From: Chloroflexota bacterium
GTDB lineage: Bacteria; Chloroflexota; Dehalococcoidia; SM23-28-2; RBG-16-64-32
Direction: 5' to 3'
Length of the DNA stretch: 7,739 bases
Assembly (NCBI GenBank): GCA_022565075.1
Contig: JADFKG010000097.1
Span: 1 to 7,739, forward strand
In this document: one piece after another, positions 1-6,080 of the stretch
Layout of the letters: each line of letters opens with the position of its first letter
Numbering within the stretch: the stretch's first letter is position 1
Position numbers and translations under genes: made by a program
The notes under the pieces: generated by a model
Database searches by the model: none
Seen by the model: the letters and a program-made list of their open reading frames with translations, nothing else
Told to the model about the DNA's origin: nothing

Positions 1-909
1 GAAGAAGACGACCCACCAGGCACCGCGGTTGATCGCGTCATCGCGGTTAGAGAGGTTGCCCATGTCGGAGCCCCACGACGGTGTCCCGGCGGGCACGCCA
101 ATCCCCAGGAAGCTGATCGCTGCCTCGGCCAGGATGGCGATCGGCAGGAAGATAGTCCCCAGCACCACGATCAGCGCTGCCACATTCGGCAGGACGTGCC
201 GGACCATGATCCGCCAGTCGCTCGCGCCCATCGCCCGCGCCGCCTCGATGTACACGTTCTCCTTGATTGACAGTACGGCCCCACGAATCACGCGCGCCGC
301 GCCGACCGCGATCGCGACGCCGATAGCCATCGAGATGACGATGATGTCAAGGAAGTTGGGTACCCCCAACCACGTTCGTTCCGGTATCGGCGTGTTGTCG
401 TTCAGGAACACACGGACTGCAGAGTCCTCATTGCCGATGACGGCGATGATCGCCAGCAGCAAAACGATCGCCGGGAACGCGAGTAGCGCGTCGATGAGCC
501 GCTGGAGCACCGAGTCGATGAAGCCACCGAAGTAGCCGGAAGCGATCCCGACCGCGCTCCCCAATACCATGCCCAGCGAGACCGAAACAACCCCGATTAG
601 CATCGCGATGCGGGCGCCGAAGATCGTGCGGCTGAAAACGTCTCCGCCCAGCCTGTCGGTGCCAAACGGGTGCGACAGACTGGGCCCCTCTTTGACCGGG
701 CCGGTCAGGAGTTCCTCTGGATCGTACGGCACGATCGTCAGATACGGAAACTCGGCGAAGATGGCGGAGAACGTGACTAGCAGAATGCAGAAGAGCCCGA
801 ACACGCCCAACGGATGCGCGCGCGCCAGCCGCAGAATTTTAAGCCAGCGCGGGGCGCCGCTCGGCGGCGTTAGCGGCGAGTCGAGTTCGAGAGCTGATTC
901 CTTCGCCAT
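1..909 (-). CDS. ABC transporter permease, DppC/OppC type (3' end outside window)
   Basis: This is the second inner-membrane permease subunit of a peptide/nickel-type ABC importer. The frame is open from the ATG at 907-909 to the left edge, giving 303 residues, so only a short C-terminus should be missing (family members usually have about 280-330). An N-terminal cytoplasmic tail is followed by a first membrane segment at about residues 33-52. The family motif HPFGTDRLGGDVFSR lies at 80-94, and further hydrophobic segments at about 101-125, 140-158, 186-205 and 243-270. The EAA loop that contacts the ATPase starts at about residue 222 (EAARAMGASDW). The conserved stretch ending in SFLGIG lies near 266-271 and PSWG at 277-280. 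The gene starts 3 bases after the upstream permease stop and has no clear Shine-Dalgarno sequence, so translational coupling is likely. A polar stretch at about 160-185 appears longer than in typical relatives. The substrate cannot be told from sequence. Confidence 0.93.
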   Translation of the reverse strand, partial: MAKESALELDSPLTPPSGAPRWLKILRLARAHPLGVFGLFCILLVTFSAIFAEFPYLTIVPYDPEELLTGPVKEGPSLSHPFGTDRLGGDVFSRTIFGARIAMLIGVVSVSLGMVLGSAVGIASGYFGGFIDSVLQRLIDALLAFPAIVLLLAIIAVIGNEDSAVRVFLNDNTPIPERTWLGVPNFLDIIVISMAIGVAIAVGAARVIRGAVLSIKENVYIEAARAMGASDWRIMVRHVLPNVAALIVVLGTIFLPIAILAEAAISFLGIGVPAGTPSWGSDMGNLSNRDDAINRGAWWVVFF

Positions 910-912
910 CGC

Positions 913-1908
913 CTAGCCGTATCTGATCCTGGGGTCAAGCCAGGCGTAGGCGACGTCCACGACCAGATTGATCACCACGAATACCAGGGCGAAGATCAGC
1001 ACGAGACTCTGCACGACGAGGAGATCGCGGCCAATTACGGACGCCAGCAAGTAGGCGCCCATACCGTTGAGAGCGAACACGGACTCGATGAGCACCGAGC
1101 CACCAATCAGCGCGCCCACCTGCAGGCCGATGATCGTGAGGACGGGGATCATCGCGTTCTTGAGCGCGTGCCTCCAGACGACGGTGCGCTCCTTCAGGCC
1201 TTTCGACCACGCCGTGCGCACGTAGTCGTTCCGCATCACCTCGAGCATCGACGAGCGCGTCAAACGCATGATCACAGCGGCGATGCCCAACGAGAGGACG
1301 AGAGACGGAAAGAAGAACGTCTCCATGTTCTGTAGCGGATCTTCCCATATCCTGACCGCGTTGCCGGTGCCGAAGTTAGGTGGTAACCAGCCGAACCAGT
1401 TGGACCCAAACGCGATTACCAGGATCGCCAGGTAGAAGTTGGGGACGGATAACCACGCGACGCTCGTCATCCGCACAACCAGGTCAACCAGCGTGCCGGG
1501 CCTGATCGCTGATAAGACGCCCGGAGGTATGCCCAGAGCCACCGCGAATATGAGAGACAGGATCATAAGCTCGGCCGTCACCGGCATAGTCCGGGCGAGT
1601 CTGTCCGTGACGGACTGCCCGCTATTTAGAAACGACTCCCCGAAGTCACCCTGAAGGACGCCGGAGAACTTGTTGCCTTTGTCATCGTCCGGCCAGACGC
1701 CAAGCCACTCCCCGTACTGCCGGAAGAAGTTCTCGTCAAGTCCGTATTTTCCCTCGATCGCCTCTATTGACTCTTCGGTGCACTGCAGGCCACAGATCAG
1801 GTGTGCGGCGCTCCCCGGGATGATCCGGAACGTGGCGTGAGTCATAAAACTCACGAGGAGCATGATCGGAATCAGCAGCAAAAGCCGCCGGATGATGTAG
1901 TCGCGCAT
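913..1908 (-). CDS. ABC transporter permease, DppB/OppB type
   Basis: This is the first permease subunit of the same importer, 331 residues long, which is normal for the family. It opens with the typical N-terminus (MRDYIIRRLLLLIPIML) forming membrane segment 1. A large extracytoplasmic loop follows at about 30-105, including a GDFGESF motif (87-93) matching the usual GDxGxS signature. Further membrane segments lie at about 112-133, 145-170, 200-216, 255-275 and 300-322. The EAA loop is at about 229-253 (YVRTAWSKGLKER, then RHALKNAMIPVL). The C-terminus LDPRIRYG is the standard family ending. The start is the only ATG that preserves the complete first helix; an AAAGG only 2 bases before it is a poor ribosome binding site. 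The gene begins 22 bases after the binding-protein stop and ends 3 bases before the next permease. Cys39 and Cys43 in the first outer loop are unusual. The transported compound is unknown; peptides are the default guess. Confidence 0.96.
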   Translation of the reverse strand: MRDYIIRRLLLLIPIMLLVSFMTHATFRIIPGSAAHLICGLQCTEESIEAIEGKYGLDENFFRQYGEWLGVWPDDDKGNKFSGVLQGDFGESFLNSGQSVTDRLARTMPVTAELMILSLIFAVALGIPPGVLSAIRPGTLVDLVVRMTSVAWLSVPNFYLAILVIAFGSNWFGWLPPNFGTGNAVRIWEDPLQNMETFFFPSLVLSLGIAAVIMRLTRSSMLEVMRNDYVRTAWSKGLKERTVVWRHALKNAMIPVLTIIGLQVGALIGGSVLIESVFALNGMGAYLLASVIGRDLLVVQSLVLIFALVFVVINLVVDVAYAWLDPRIRYG

Positions 1909-1930
1909 GGCCTTTGAGGGCGCAGCCGGC

Positions 1931-3655
1931 CTAGGTCATCTCCGTCCAGATATCGGTGCCGAACGGATTGGAATCCAGGGGTATATTGGCGTCAAGCGAG
2001 AACCCGAAGCTCGCGAACGGGAAGTGTACATACGCCCGGGTGGCGGAGTACTGGTAGCCGCCGGTAGTCGTCAGCTGGGGCCCGTGTTCTTCCAGGATCA
2101 GCTCCTGCGCCTCGGTGATGATCGCCTGACGCGCTTCGACGTCGAACTCCGCCGACTGAGCGTTGATCAGCTTGTCGAGGGTGGGGTTCGAGTAACCCGT
2201 CCAGTTGCCGGAGCCCGTAACGCCCAGCGAGTGGTAGAAGGAGAGCGGGCGGTCCGGCTCGTCGTAGGGGAGGTTCGGGAAGAACGTCATGTCGAAGTTG
2301 CCGGGCAGCAGGACCGACCCGATGTATGCGCCCAACTCGACCTCGTCGATCTGGACGTTGACGTTGATATCCTTCCAACTGTCCACGATGATCCTTGCGA
2401 TGTCGTTGATAAAGTTGATGCCCGGAAGCCGCGGCGTCTTGATAAGTATGTCCCGTATGCCGTCAGCGTAGCCGGCCGCTTCCATCAACTGCTTGGCCTT
2501 TGCCACGTCCCGCTTATAGAACGAATTCAGGCGCCCCTCGGGCAGCGCCCACTTGACCTGTGGCCACTGGATCGGGCCGCTGTACTGGCCCTCACCCGAC
2601 TGCGCCAGCTCGATGATCCGATCGCGGTTGATCGAAATGTTGAGCGCCTCGCGAACGCGGATGTCGTCGAACGGTTCCCGTCGCACGTTGAGATGGACGA
2701 CCGGGTAGAAGAGGCTCGGCGCTCTGTTGACGGAGATCGACGGATCGGCATCAAACCGGTCGAAGTCTTCCCTCACCAGTATTGCGCCGCTGATGTCGTG
2801 CTGGCCGTTCTTGAACGCCGCCAGGAGTGACGCGTTATCTGTGATGATCACATAGGTGATCCCATCGAGGTACGGCCGGTCCGGGATAAAGTAGTCAGGG
2901 TTGCGCTTGAGCACGACCCGCTCGTTGCCGAGGAACTCCTCCAGCATAAAGGGCCCGCTCCCGAAGGCGTTCTGGCCCAGCTGCAGACGAGGCGCGTCCT
3001 CAACCACACCCGGCGACATTATCGCGTACGTGGCGTTTGCCATCTCGCGCACGGCTGGGACGAACGGCTCGGCCATGTTGAAGCTGAACGTGTACTTGTC
3101 CGGCGTTAGCAAAGCGGCGCGAAGAATCGCCGGGTCGGAGCTGCCGGCGATCTTAAACGGGAAACGCTTATCTATCGCTGTGATCGACGTTCCCCGGCGA
3201 AAGAAGCTCTCCTTGCAGGCCTCGGAGTCGATGTCTTCGCCGTCGTGGTCGCCTCCCACCGGGGCGTTCCTGACGCCCTCCCGGAGCGTGAAGATGAAGT
3301 TCGTCACCTCCGGCATCTCCAGCGCCGTCGCCAGGTTGTTGAAGATCATAAGTTCGGCGCCCGGCGCCCAGCTATAGAGGCTGGGGTAGAGTAGCGTGGT
3401 GATGTCGAGTCCGGTAAGGTCCACGTGCGGGTCGATGCCGCCGACTGAGACCGGGCGGCCCCAGGTGATGCTGCCGCCGGGACCGGGCGTCGCATTCGGG
3501 TCAGGCGTGGTGCCCGGTGAGCTGCCGTTACCGCCGCTGCAACCGACCGCGAGCGCCGCCGCCCCGCCCAGCGCCGTCGTGGCGCCAACGCCGAGAAGTG
3601 CCCGCCGGCTCAGCCGCTTGCGAGACAATCTCTGCCAGTAGTTAGGTTCTGCCAT
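1931..3655 (-). CDS. Extracellular solute-binding lipoprotein, SBP family 5 (peptide/nickel type)
   Basis: This is the substrate-capturing subunit of the importer, 574 residues. The N-terminus has a twin-arginine motif (SRRALLG, Arg17-Arg18), a hydrophobic stretch at 20-38 and a lipobox-like LAVGC with Cys39. It should therefore be exported folded by Tat and lipid-anchored to the outer face of the membrane. A Gly/Ser/Pro/Thr-rich tether follows at 40-60. The mature domain has family hallmarks: the early GGIDPHVDLTG segment, GSGPFMLEEF at 232-241, the RNPDYF and PYLDGITY blocks at 251-268, a FKNGQHDI segment at 281-288, and the NVRREPFDDIRVREALN block at about 323-339. The lipobox is imperfect because Val sits at -2. 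It is the first gene of the operon, led by a good promoter (3727-3756) and the Shine-Dalgarno sequence GGGAGGGAG, which fixes this ATG as start. The specificity is unresolved, and the length is slightly greater than the usual 500-550 residues. Confidence 0.95.
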   Translation of the reverse strand: MAEPNYWQRLSRKRLSRRALLGVGATTALGGAAALAVGCSGGNGSSPGTTPDPNATPGPGGSITWGRPVSVGGIDPHVDLTGLDITTLLYPSLYSWAPGAELMIFNNLATALEMPEVTNFIFTLREGVRNAPVGGDHDGEDIDSEACKESFFRRGTSITAIDKRFPFKIAGSSDPAILRAALLTPDKYTFSFNMAEPFVPAVREMANATYAIMSPGVVEDAPRLQLGQNAFGSGPFMLEEFLGNERVVLKRNPDYFIPDRPYLDGITYVIITDNASLLAAFKNGQHDISGAILVREDFDRFDADPSISVNRAPSLFYPVVHLNVRREPFDDIRVREALNISINRDRIIELAQSGEGQYSGPIQWPQVKWALPEGRLNSFYKRDVAKAKQLMEAAGYADGIRDILIKTPRLPGINFINDIARIIVDSWKDINVNVQIDEVELGAYIGSVLLPGNFDMTFFPNLPYDEPDRPLSFYHSLGVTGSGNWTGYSNPTLDKLINAQSAEFDVEARQAIITEAQELILEEHGPQLTTTGGYQYSATRAYVHFPFASFGFSLDANIPLDSNPFGTDIWTEMT

Positions 3656-3662
3656 TCGATCC

Positions 3663-3672
3663 GCTCCCTCCC
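3663..3672 (-). promoter_or_regulatory. Ribosome binding site of the binding-protein gene
   Basis: On the minus strand the sequence reads GGGAGGGAGC. Its nearer GGGAG ends 8 bases before the ATG at 3655. This is a strong Shine-Dalgarno match and supports the chosen start. Confidence 0.8.
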
Positions 3673-3701
3673 AAGGGGCATCTTCCGCGCACGTAAAGAC
3701 A

Positions 3702-3720
3702 ACCGCCTTCCAATAGCGGT
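3702..3720 (-). other. Small inverted repeat at the predicted 5' end of the transporter mRNA
   Basis: ACCGC at 3702-3706 and GCGGT at 3716-3720 are perfect inverted repeats separated by 9 bases. The predicted transcription start lies at about 3720, so the transcript would begin with a 5-bp hairpin. It could protect the 5' end or bind a regulator. Both roles are inference, and a 5-bp stem can arise by chance. Confidence 0.35.
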
Positions 3721-3726
3721 ACGTAA

Positions 3727-3756
3727 CTTATACGCAGTGGCGATGTACTTTGTCAA
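3727..3756 (-). promoter_or_regulatory. Sigma70-type promoter for the ABC transporter operon
   Basis: Read on the minus strand, a perfect -35 box TTGACA (3751-3756) is followed after 18 bases by TATAAG (3727-3732), which matches 5 of 6 bases of the -10 consensus. Transcription would start near 3720 and give a leader of about 65 bases before the binding-protein ATG. This stretch is visibly AT-richer than its surroundings, as expected of a promoter. Confidence 0.75.
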
Positions 3757-3764
3757 CGAGCATT

Positions 3765-3791
3765 CTAGCAACCGCTTAGTCACCTGGCTAG
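3765..3791. repeat. Short inverted repeat upstream of the divergent promoters, possible operator
   Basis: CTAGC at 3765-3769 and GCTAG at 3787-3791 form an inverted repeat whose half-sites are centred 22 bases apart. It lies just upstream of the -35 box of the transporter promoter, where an activator might bind. AACCGC also occurs as a direct repeat at 3701 and 3770. No regulator gene is present in the window, so this is only a candidate site. On the plus strand between here and 3873 no convincing promoter for the protease gene could be found. Confidence 0.2.
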
Positions 3792-3873
3792 ACCAATCTG
3801 GCGACAACTGCGCAAGCTGGAAAGCGTTTATCCTACTGAAGAACAGGACGCAAGGGAAGGCATTAGGACTCTT

Positions 3874-5010
3874 ATGGAAGCACTCAAGATCGGCCGCATC
3901 TTCGGCATCGACATCCGGATCCACTGGAGCTGGCTCGCCATCTTCTTTCTACTACTGTGGGTGCTCGCCAACGGCTTCTACGACCAGGAGTCCTACTCGC
4001 ACTGGGCTACTGCTGAGCGCTGGCTCGCCTCTGGAGTGACGACCATCCTCTTCTTCGTTTCGATCCTGCTGCACGAGCTGTCGCACTCGCTCGTGGCCCG
4101 GCGGCTCGGCCTGCCGGTGCACAGCATCACGCTATTCATCTTCGGTGGCGTCTCTTCGTTGACACAGGAGCCAGAAAGCCCGGGCCAAGAGTTCAAGATA
4201 ACTATCGTAGGCCCGCTTATGAGCTTCGCCCTGGGCATCATCGGGGGAGTCATCTACCTCGCTCTTCACTTGAGCGACATGGGCACAAGCGTGCCCGGCG
4301 CGATCGCGTTCTACCTGGCGTTCATCAACATCGCCGTCGGCCTGTTCAACATGCTGCCTGGATACCCACTCGACGGTGGCCGCGTGCTGCGTGCCAGCCT
4401 CTGGGCGCGCACAAACAGCATGCTGCGGGCCACGCGCTGGGCCGCCCGCGTGGGGACGATCATCGCCTTCGGCCTGATGGCGCTGGGCGTCCTCTCGGTG
4501 CTGGCCGGTAACTGGCTCGGCGGTGTCTGGTTCATCGTCATCGGCTGGTTCCTGCGCAACACCTCGGAGCAAGCCTACCAGCAGCTCCTCTACCGCAACA
4601 CGCTGGAGGGCGCCAAGGTCGGCGACATCATCGACCGCAACTTCGAGGGCGCCCCGCCGGACATCCCGCTGAGCGAACTCGTCAACGATTACATCCTCGG
4701 GCGCGGCCAGCGCTGTGTCCCGGTCGTGGTCGAGGGCAACCTCCTGGGCCTGATAACGATCGGCGACCTGCGCGCCTTCCCCCCCGACGAATGGGCGACA
4801 ACCAGCGCCTTTCGCGCCATGACCCCGCGAGAGCAGTTGTACACGATCGCCTCCGAAGACGAGCTGATGAGCGCACTGGAACTGATGGCAGCGAACGACG
4901 TCCACCAGCTGCCCGTGATTGACGGCTTCGACTTCAGCGGTTTCGTCACCCGCGCCGACGTTATCCGCCGCATCCAGGTGAGAGCGGAGCTGGCCGGCCT
5001 GCGGGAATAG
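3874..5010 (+). CDS. Site-2-type intramembrane zinc metalloprotease (family M50) with two CBS domains
   Basis: The protein has 378 residues and is a polytopic protease that should cleave single-pass membrane proteins within the bilayer. The zinc-binding HELSH (HExxH) is at 67-71 with Glu68 catalytic. The second metal motif, NMLPGYPLDGGR, is at 159-170 with Asp167 as third ligand. Hydrophobic segments lie at about 18-36, 54-76, 109-131, 143-163, 194-211 and 214-227. The soluble C-terminus carries two CBS repeats, about 247-304 and 313-368 (VPVVVEGNLLGLITIGDL and QLPVIDGFDFSGFVTRADV). These often bind adenosine nucleotides, which suggests control by energy state. No PDZ domain is seen, so it belongs to the CBS-type group rather than the RseP type. 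AGGGAAGG or the nearer AGG at 3865-3867 precede the ATG; neither is ideal. It is divergent from the transporter operon and no anti-sigma factor is nearby, so its substrate is unknown. Confidence 0.94.
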   Translation: MEALKIGRIFGIDIRIHWSWLAIFFLLLWVLANGFYDQESYSHWATAERWLASGVTTILFFVSILLHELSHSLVARRLGLPVHSITLFIFGGVSSLTQEPESPGQEFKITIVGPLMSFALGIIGGVIYLALHLSDMGTSVPGAIAFYLAFINIAVGLFNMLPGYPLDGGRVLRASLWARTNSMLRATRWAARVGTIIAFGLMALGVLSVLAGNWLGGVWFIVIGWFLRNTSEQAYQQLLYRNTLEGAKVGDIIDRNFEGAPPDIPLSELVNDYILGRGQRCVPVVVEGNLLGLITIGDLRAFPPDEWATTSAFRAMTPREQLYTIASEDELMSALELMAANDVHQLPVIDGFDFSGFVTRADVIRRIQVRAELAGLRE

Positions 5011-5028
5011 CCACGCGCCCGCCCGGCC
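4992..5028 (+). other. GC-rich stem-loop overlapping the protease stop codon
   Basis: GGCCGG (4992-4997) pairs with CCGGCC (5023-5028), and GCGGG (5001-5005) with CCCGC (5018-5022). A 3-base bulge and a 12-base loop containing the TAG stop complete the structure. No T-run follows, so it is not a canonical terminator. It may act as an mRNA 3' end or a weak termination structure. The pairing is seen in the sequence; the function is inferred. Confidence 0.35.
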
Positions 5029-5061
5029 GTGGTCGGACAAGAGCCCACGCGACTCGACGCG

Positions 5062-5091
5062 TTGACACGGCCCATCCAATGTGAATCTAAT
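5062..5091 (+). promoter_or_regulatory. Sigma70-type promoter for the dehydrogenase-hydratase operon
   Basis: A perfect TTGACA (5062-5067) is separated by 18 bases from TCTAAT (5086-5091), which matches 5 of 6 bases of the -10 consensus. Transcription would start near 5098 and give a leader of about 74 bases. The architecture, with TTGACA and an 18-base spacer, is the same as that of the transporter promoter. Confidence 0.72.
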
Positions 5092-5134
5092 AGGCTGCCC
5101 AACAGGGTGGCTGTCTGCGCGCGCCCCCGAAACC

Positions 5135-5146
5135 GCGGCCGGCCGC
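5135..5146. repeat. Perfect 12-base palindrome in the operon leader
   Basis: GCGGCCGGCCGC is a perfect palindrome inside the predicted untranslated leader, downstream of the promoter. It might bind a dimeric repressor. In GC-rich DNA such palindromes are not rare, so the functional call is weak. Confidence 0.2.
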
Positions 5147-5159
5147 CCCACAACTGACT

Positions 5160-5165
5160 GGAGGT
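5160..5165 (+). promoter_or_regulatory. Ribosome binding site of the SDR gene
   Basis: GGAGGT is an almost perfect Shine-Dalgarno sequence, 6 bases before the ATG at 5172. It decides the start over any downstream alternative. Confidence 0.85.
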
Positions 5166-5171
5166 CCCTCA

Positions 5172-6077
5172 ATGAGCGAAGTACGTTTTGACGACCGGGT
5201 GGCGGTCGTCACAGGCGCCGGTGGCGGCCTTGGCCGCGCCCACGCGCTACTCCTGGCATCTCGCGGCGCAAAGGTCGTCGTCAACGACCTCGGCGGTTCG
5301 CGCGATGGCGACGGCGCCAGCTCGAACATGGCTGACAAGGTCGTCGACGAGATCAAGGCAGCCGGCGGCGAGGCCGTCGCCAACTACGATGGCGTGGACA
5401 CCTACGCCGGCGGCGAGAACATAATCAAGACCGCGGTCGATGCGTTCGGCAAGGTCGACATCGTTATCGCCAACGCCGGCATCCTGCGCGACCGCGCCTT
5501 CCACAACCTCGAGGAGGCGGACTGGGACAAGATCTTCGCTGTGCACGTCAAGGGCTCGTTCAACGTCATCCAGCCTGCCTTCCGCCTCATGCGCCAGCAG
5601 AACTATGGCCGCATCATCGTCACGACTTCCAACGCTGGCCTCTACGGCAACTTCGGCCAGGCCAACTACTCCTCCGCCAAGACGGCGCTCCTCGGCCTCG
5701 CCAGCACTCTGGAGCTGGAGGGCGCCAAGTACAACATCAAGGCCAACGTCATCGCACCCGTCGCCGCCTCGCGGCTGACCGAGGACGTGATGCCGCCGGC
5801 CGTGCTCGAGAAGCTCCGGCCGGAGTTCGTATCCCCGGTCGTCGCCTACCTGTGCTCGGAAGAGTGCCAGATATCCGGCAACATCTTCACCGCCGGCGGC
5901 GGCTACGTCGGCCGCGCGGCGATCGTCGAGAGCAAGGGCGCGGTGCTGCCCGACATCTCAATCGAGGCCGTGCGCGACAACATCGACAAGATCAGCGACA
6001 TGACCGGCGCTGAAGAGTTCACGAACGCTTTCGACGAGGTCTCGAAGCGCCTCGCATCGGCCACGGCGGTAAGCTAA
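5172..6077 (+). CDS. SDR-family (3R)-3-hydroxyacyl-CoA dehydrogenase, MFE-2 type
   Basis: This 301-residue short-chain dehydrogenase probably oxidises (3R)-3-hydroxyacyl-CoA to 3-ketoacyl-CoA with NAD+ in the cytosol. The Rossmann glycine motif TGAGGGLG is at 14-21. Asp39 at the end of the second strand points to NAD+ rather than NADP+. NAG is at 101-103. The catalytic Ser153, Tyr166 and Lys170 lie in TTSNAGLYGNFGQANYSSAK. Unlike short reductases such as FabG (about 245 residues), it has a C-terminal extension (about 245-301, including EAVRDNIDKI). From memory, that extension resembles the end of the dehydrogenase domain of peroxisomal MFE-2 (HSD17B4), as do GNFGQANYSSAK and the HVKGSF segment. 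Its stop is 3 bases before a hydratase 2 gene, which strongly supports this role. A role as a general 3-ketoacyl reductase or another alcohol dehydrogenase cannot be excluded, nor can the chain-length preference be read. Confidence 0.88.
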   Translation: MSEVRFDDRVAVVTGAGGGLGRAHALLLASRGAKVVVNDLGGSRDGDGASSNMADKVVDEIKAAGGEAVANYDGVDTYAGGENIIKTAVDAFGKVDIVIANAGILRDRAFHNLEEADWDKIFAVHVKGSFNVIQPAFRLMRQQNYGRIIVTTSNAGLYGNFGQANYSSAKTALLGLASTLELEGAKYNIKANVIAPVAASRLTEDVMPPAVLEKLRPEFVSPVVAYLCSEECQISGNIFTAGGGYVGRAAIVESKGAVLPDISIEAVRDNIDKISDMTGAEEFTNAFDEVSKRLASATAVS

Positions 6078-6080
6078 GCC

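Noticed and set aside
29..535. Open frame of 168 codons on the plus strand at the left edge
   Set aside because: The minus strand reads through as a full DppC-type permease with EAA loop and family motifs, so the plus frame is a shadow.
1907..2830. Open frame of 307 codons on the plus strand opposite the binding-protein gene
   Set aside because: The minus strand here encodes conserved blocks of the SBP family 5 protein. The plus frame shows no domain.
3806..3834. Possible -10 box TATCCT for the protease gene
   Set aside because: It matches only 4 of 6 positions and no -35-like element lies at the right distance.
5011..5051. Direct repeat CCACGCG (5011 and 5045) and a 5-bp CCACG/CGTGG inverted repeat
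   Set aside because: The matches are short and GC-rich, with no T-run or further copies. They are compatible with chance.
4132..5172. Open frame of 346 codons on the minus strand opposite the M50 protease gene
   Set aside because: It lacks recognisable motifs and is rich in Arg, Ala, Asp and Gly, and the opposite strand encodes a complete conserved protease. It is a GC-driven shadow frame.
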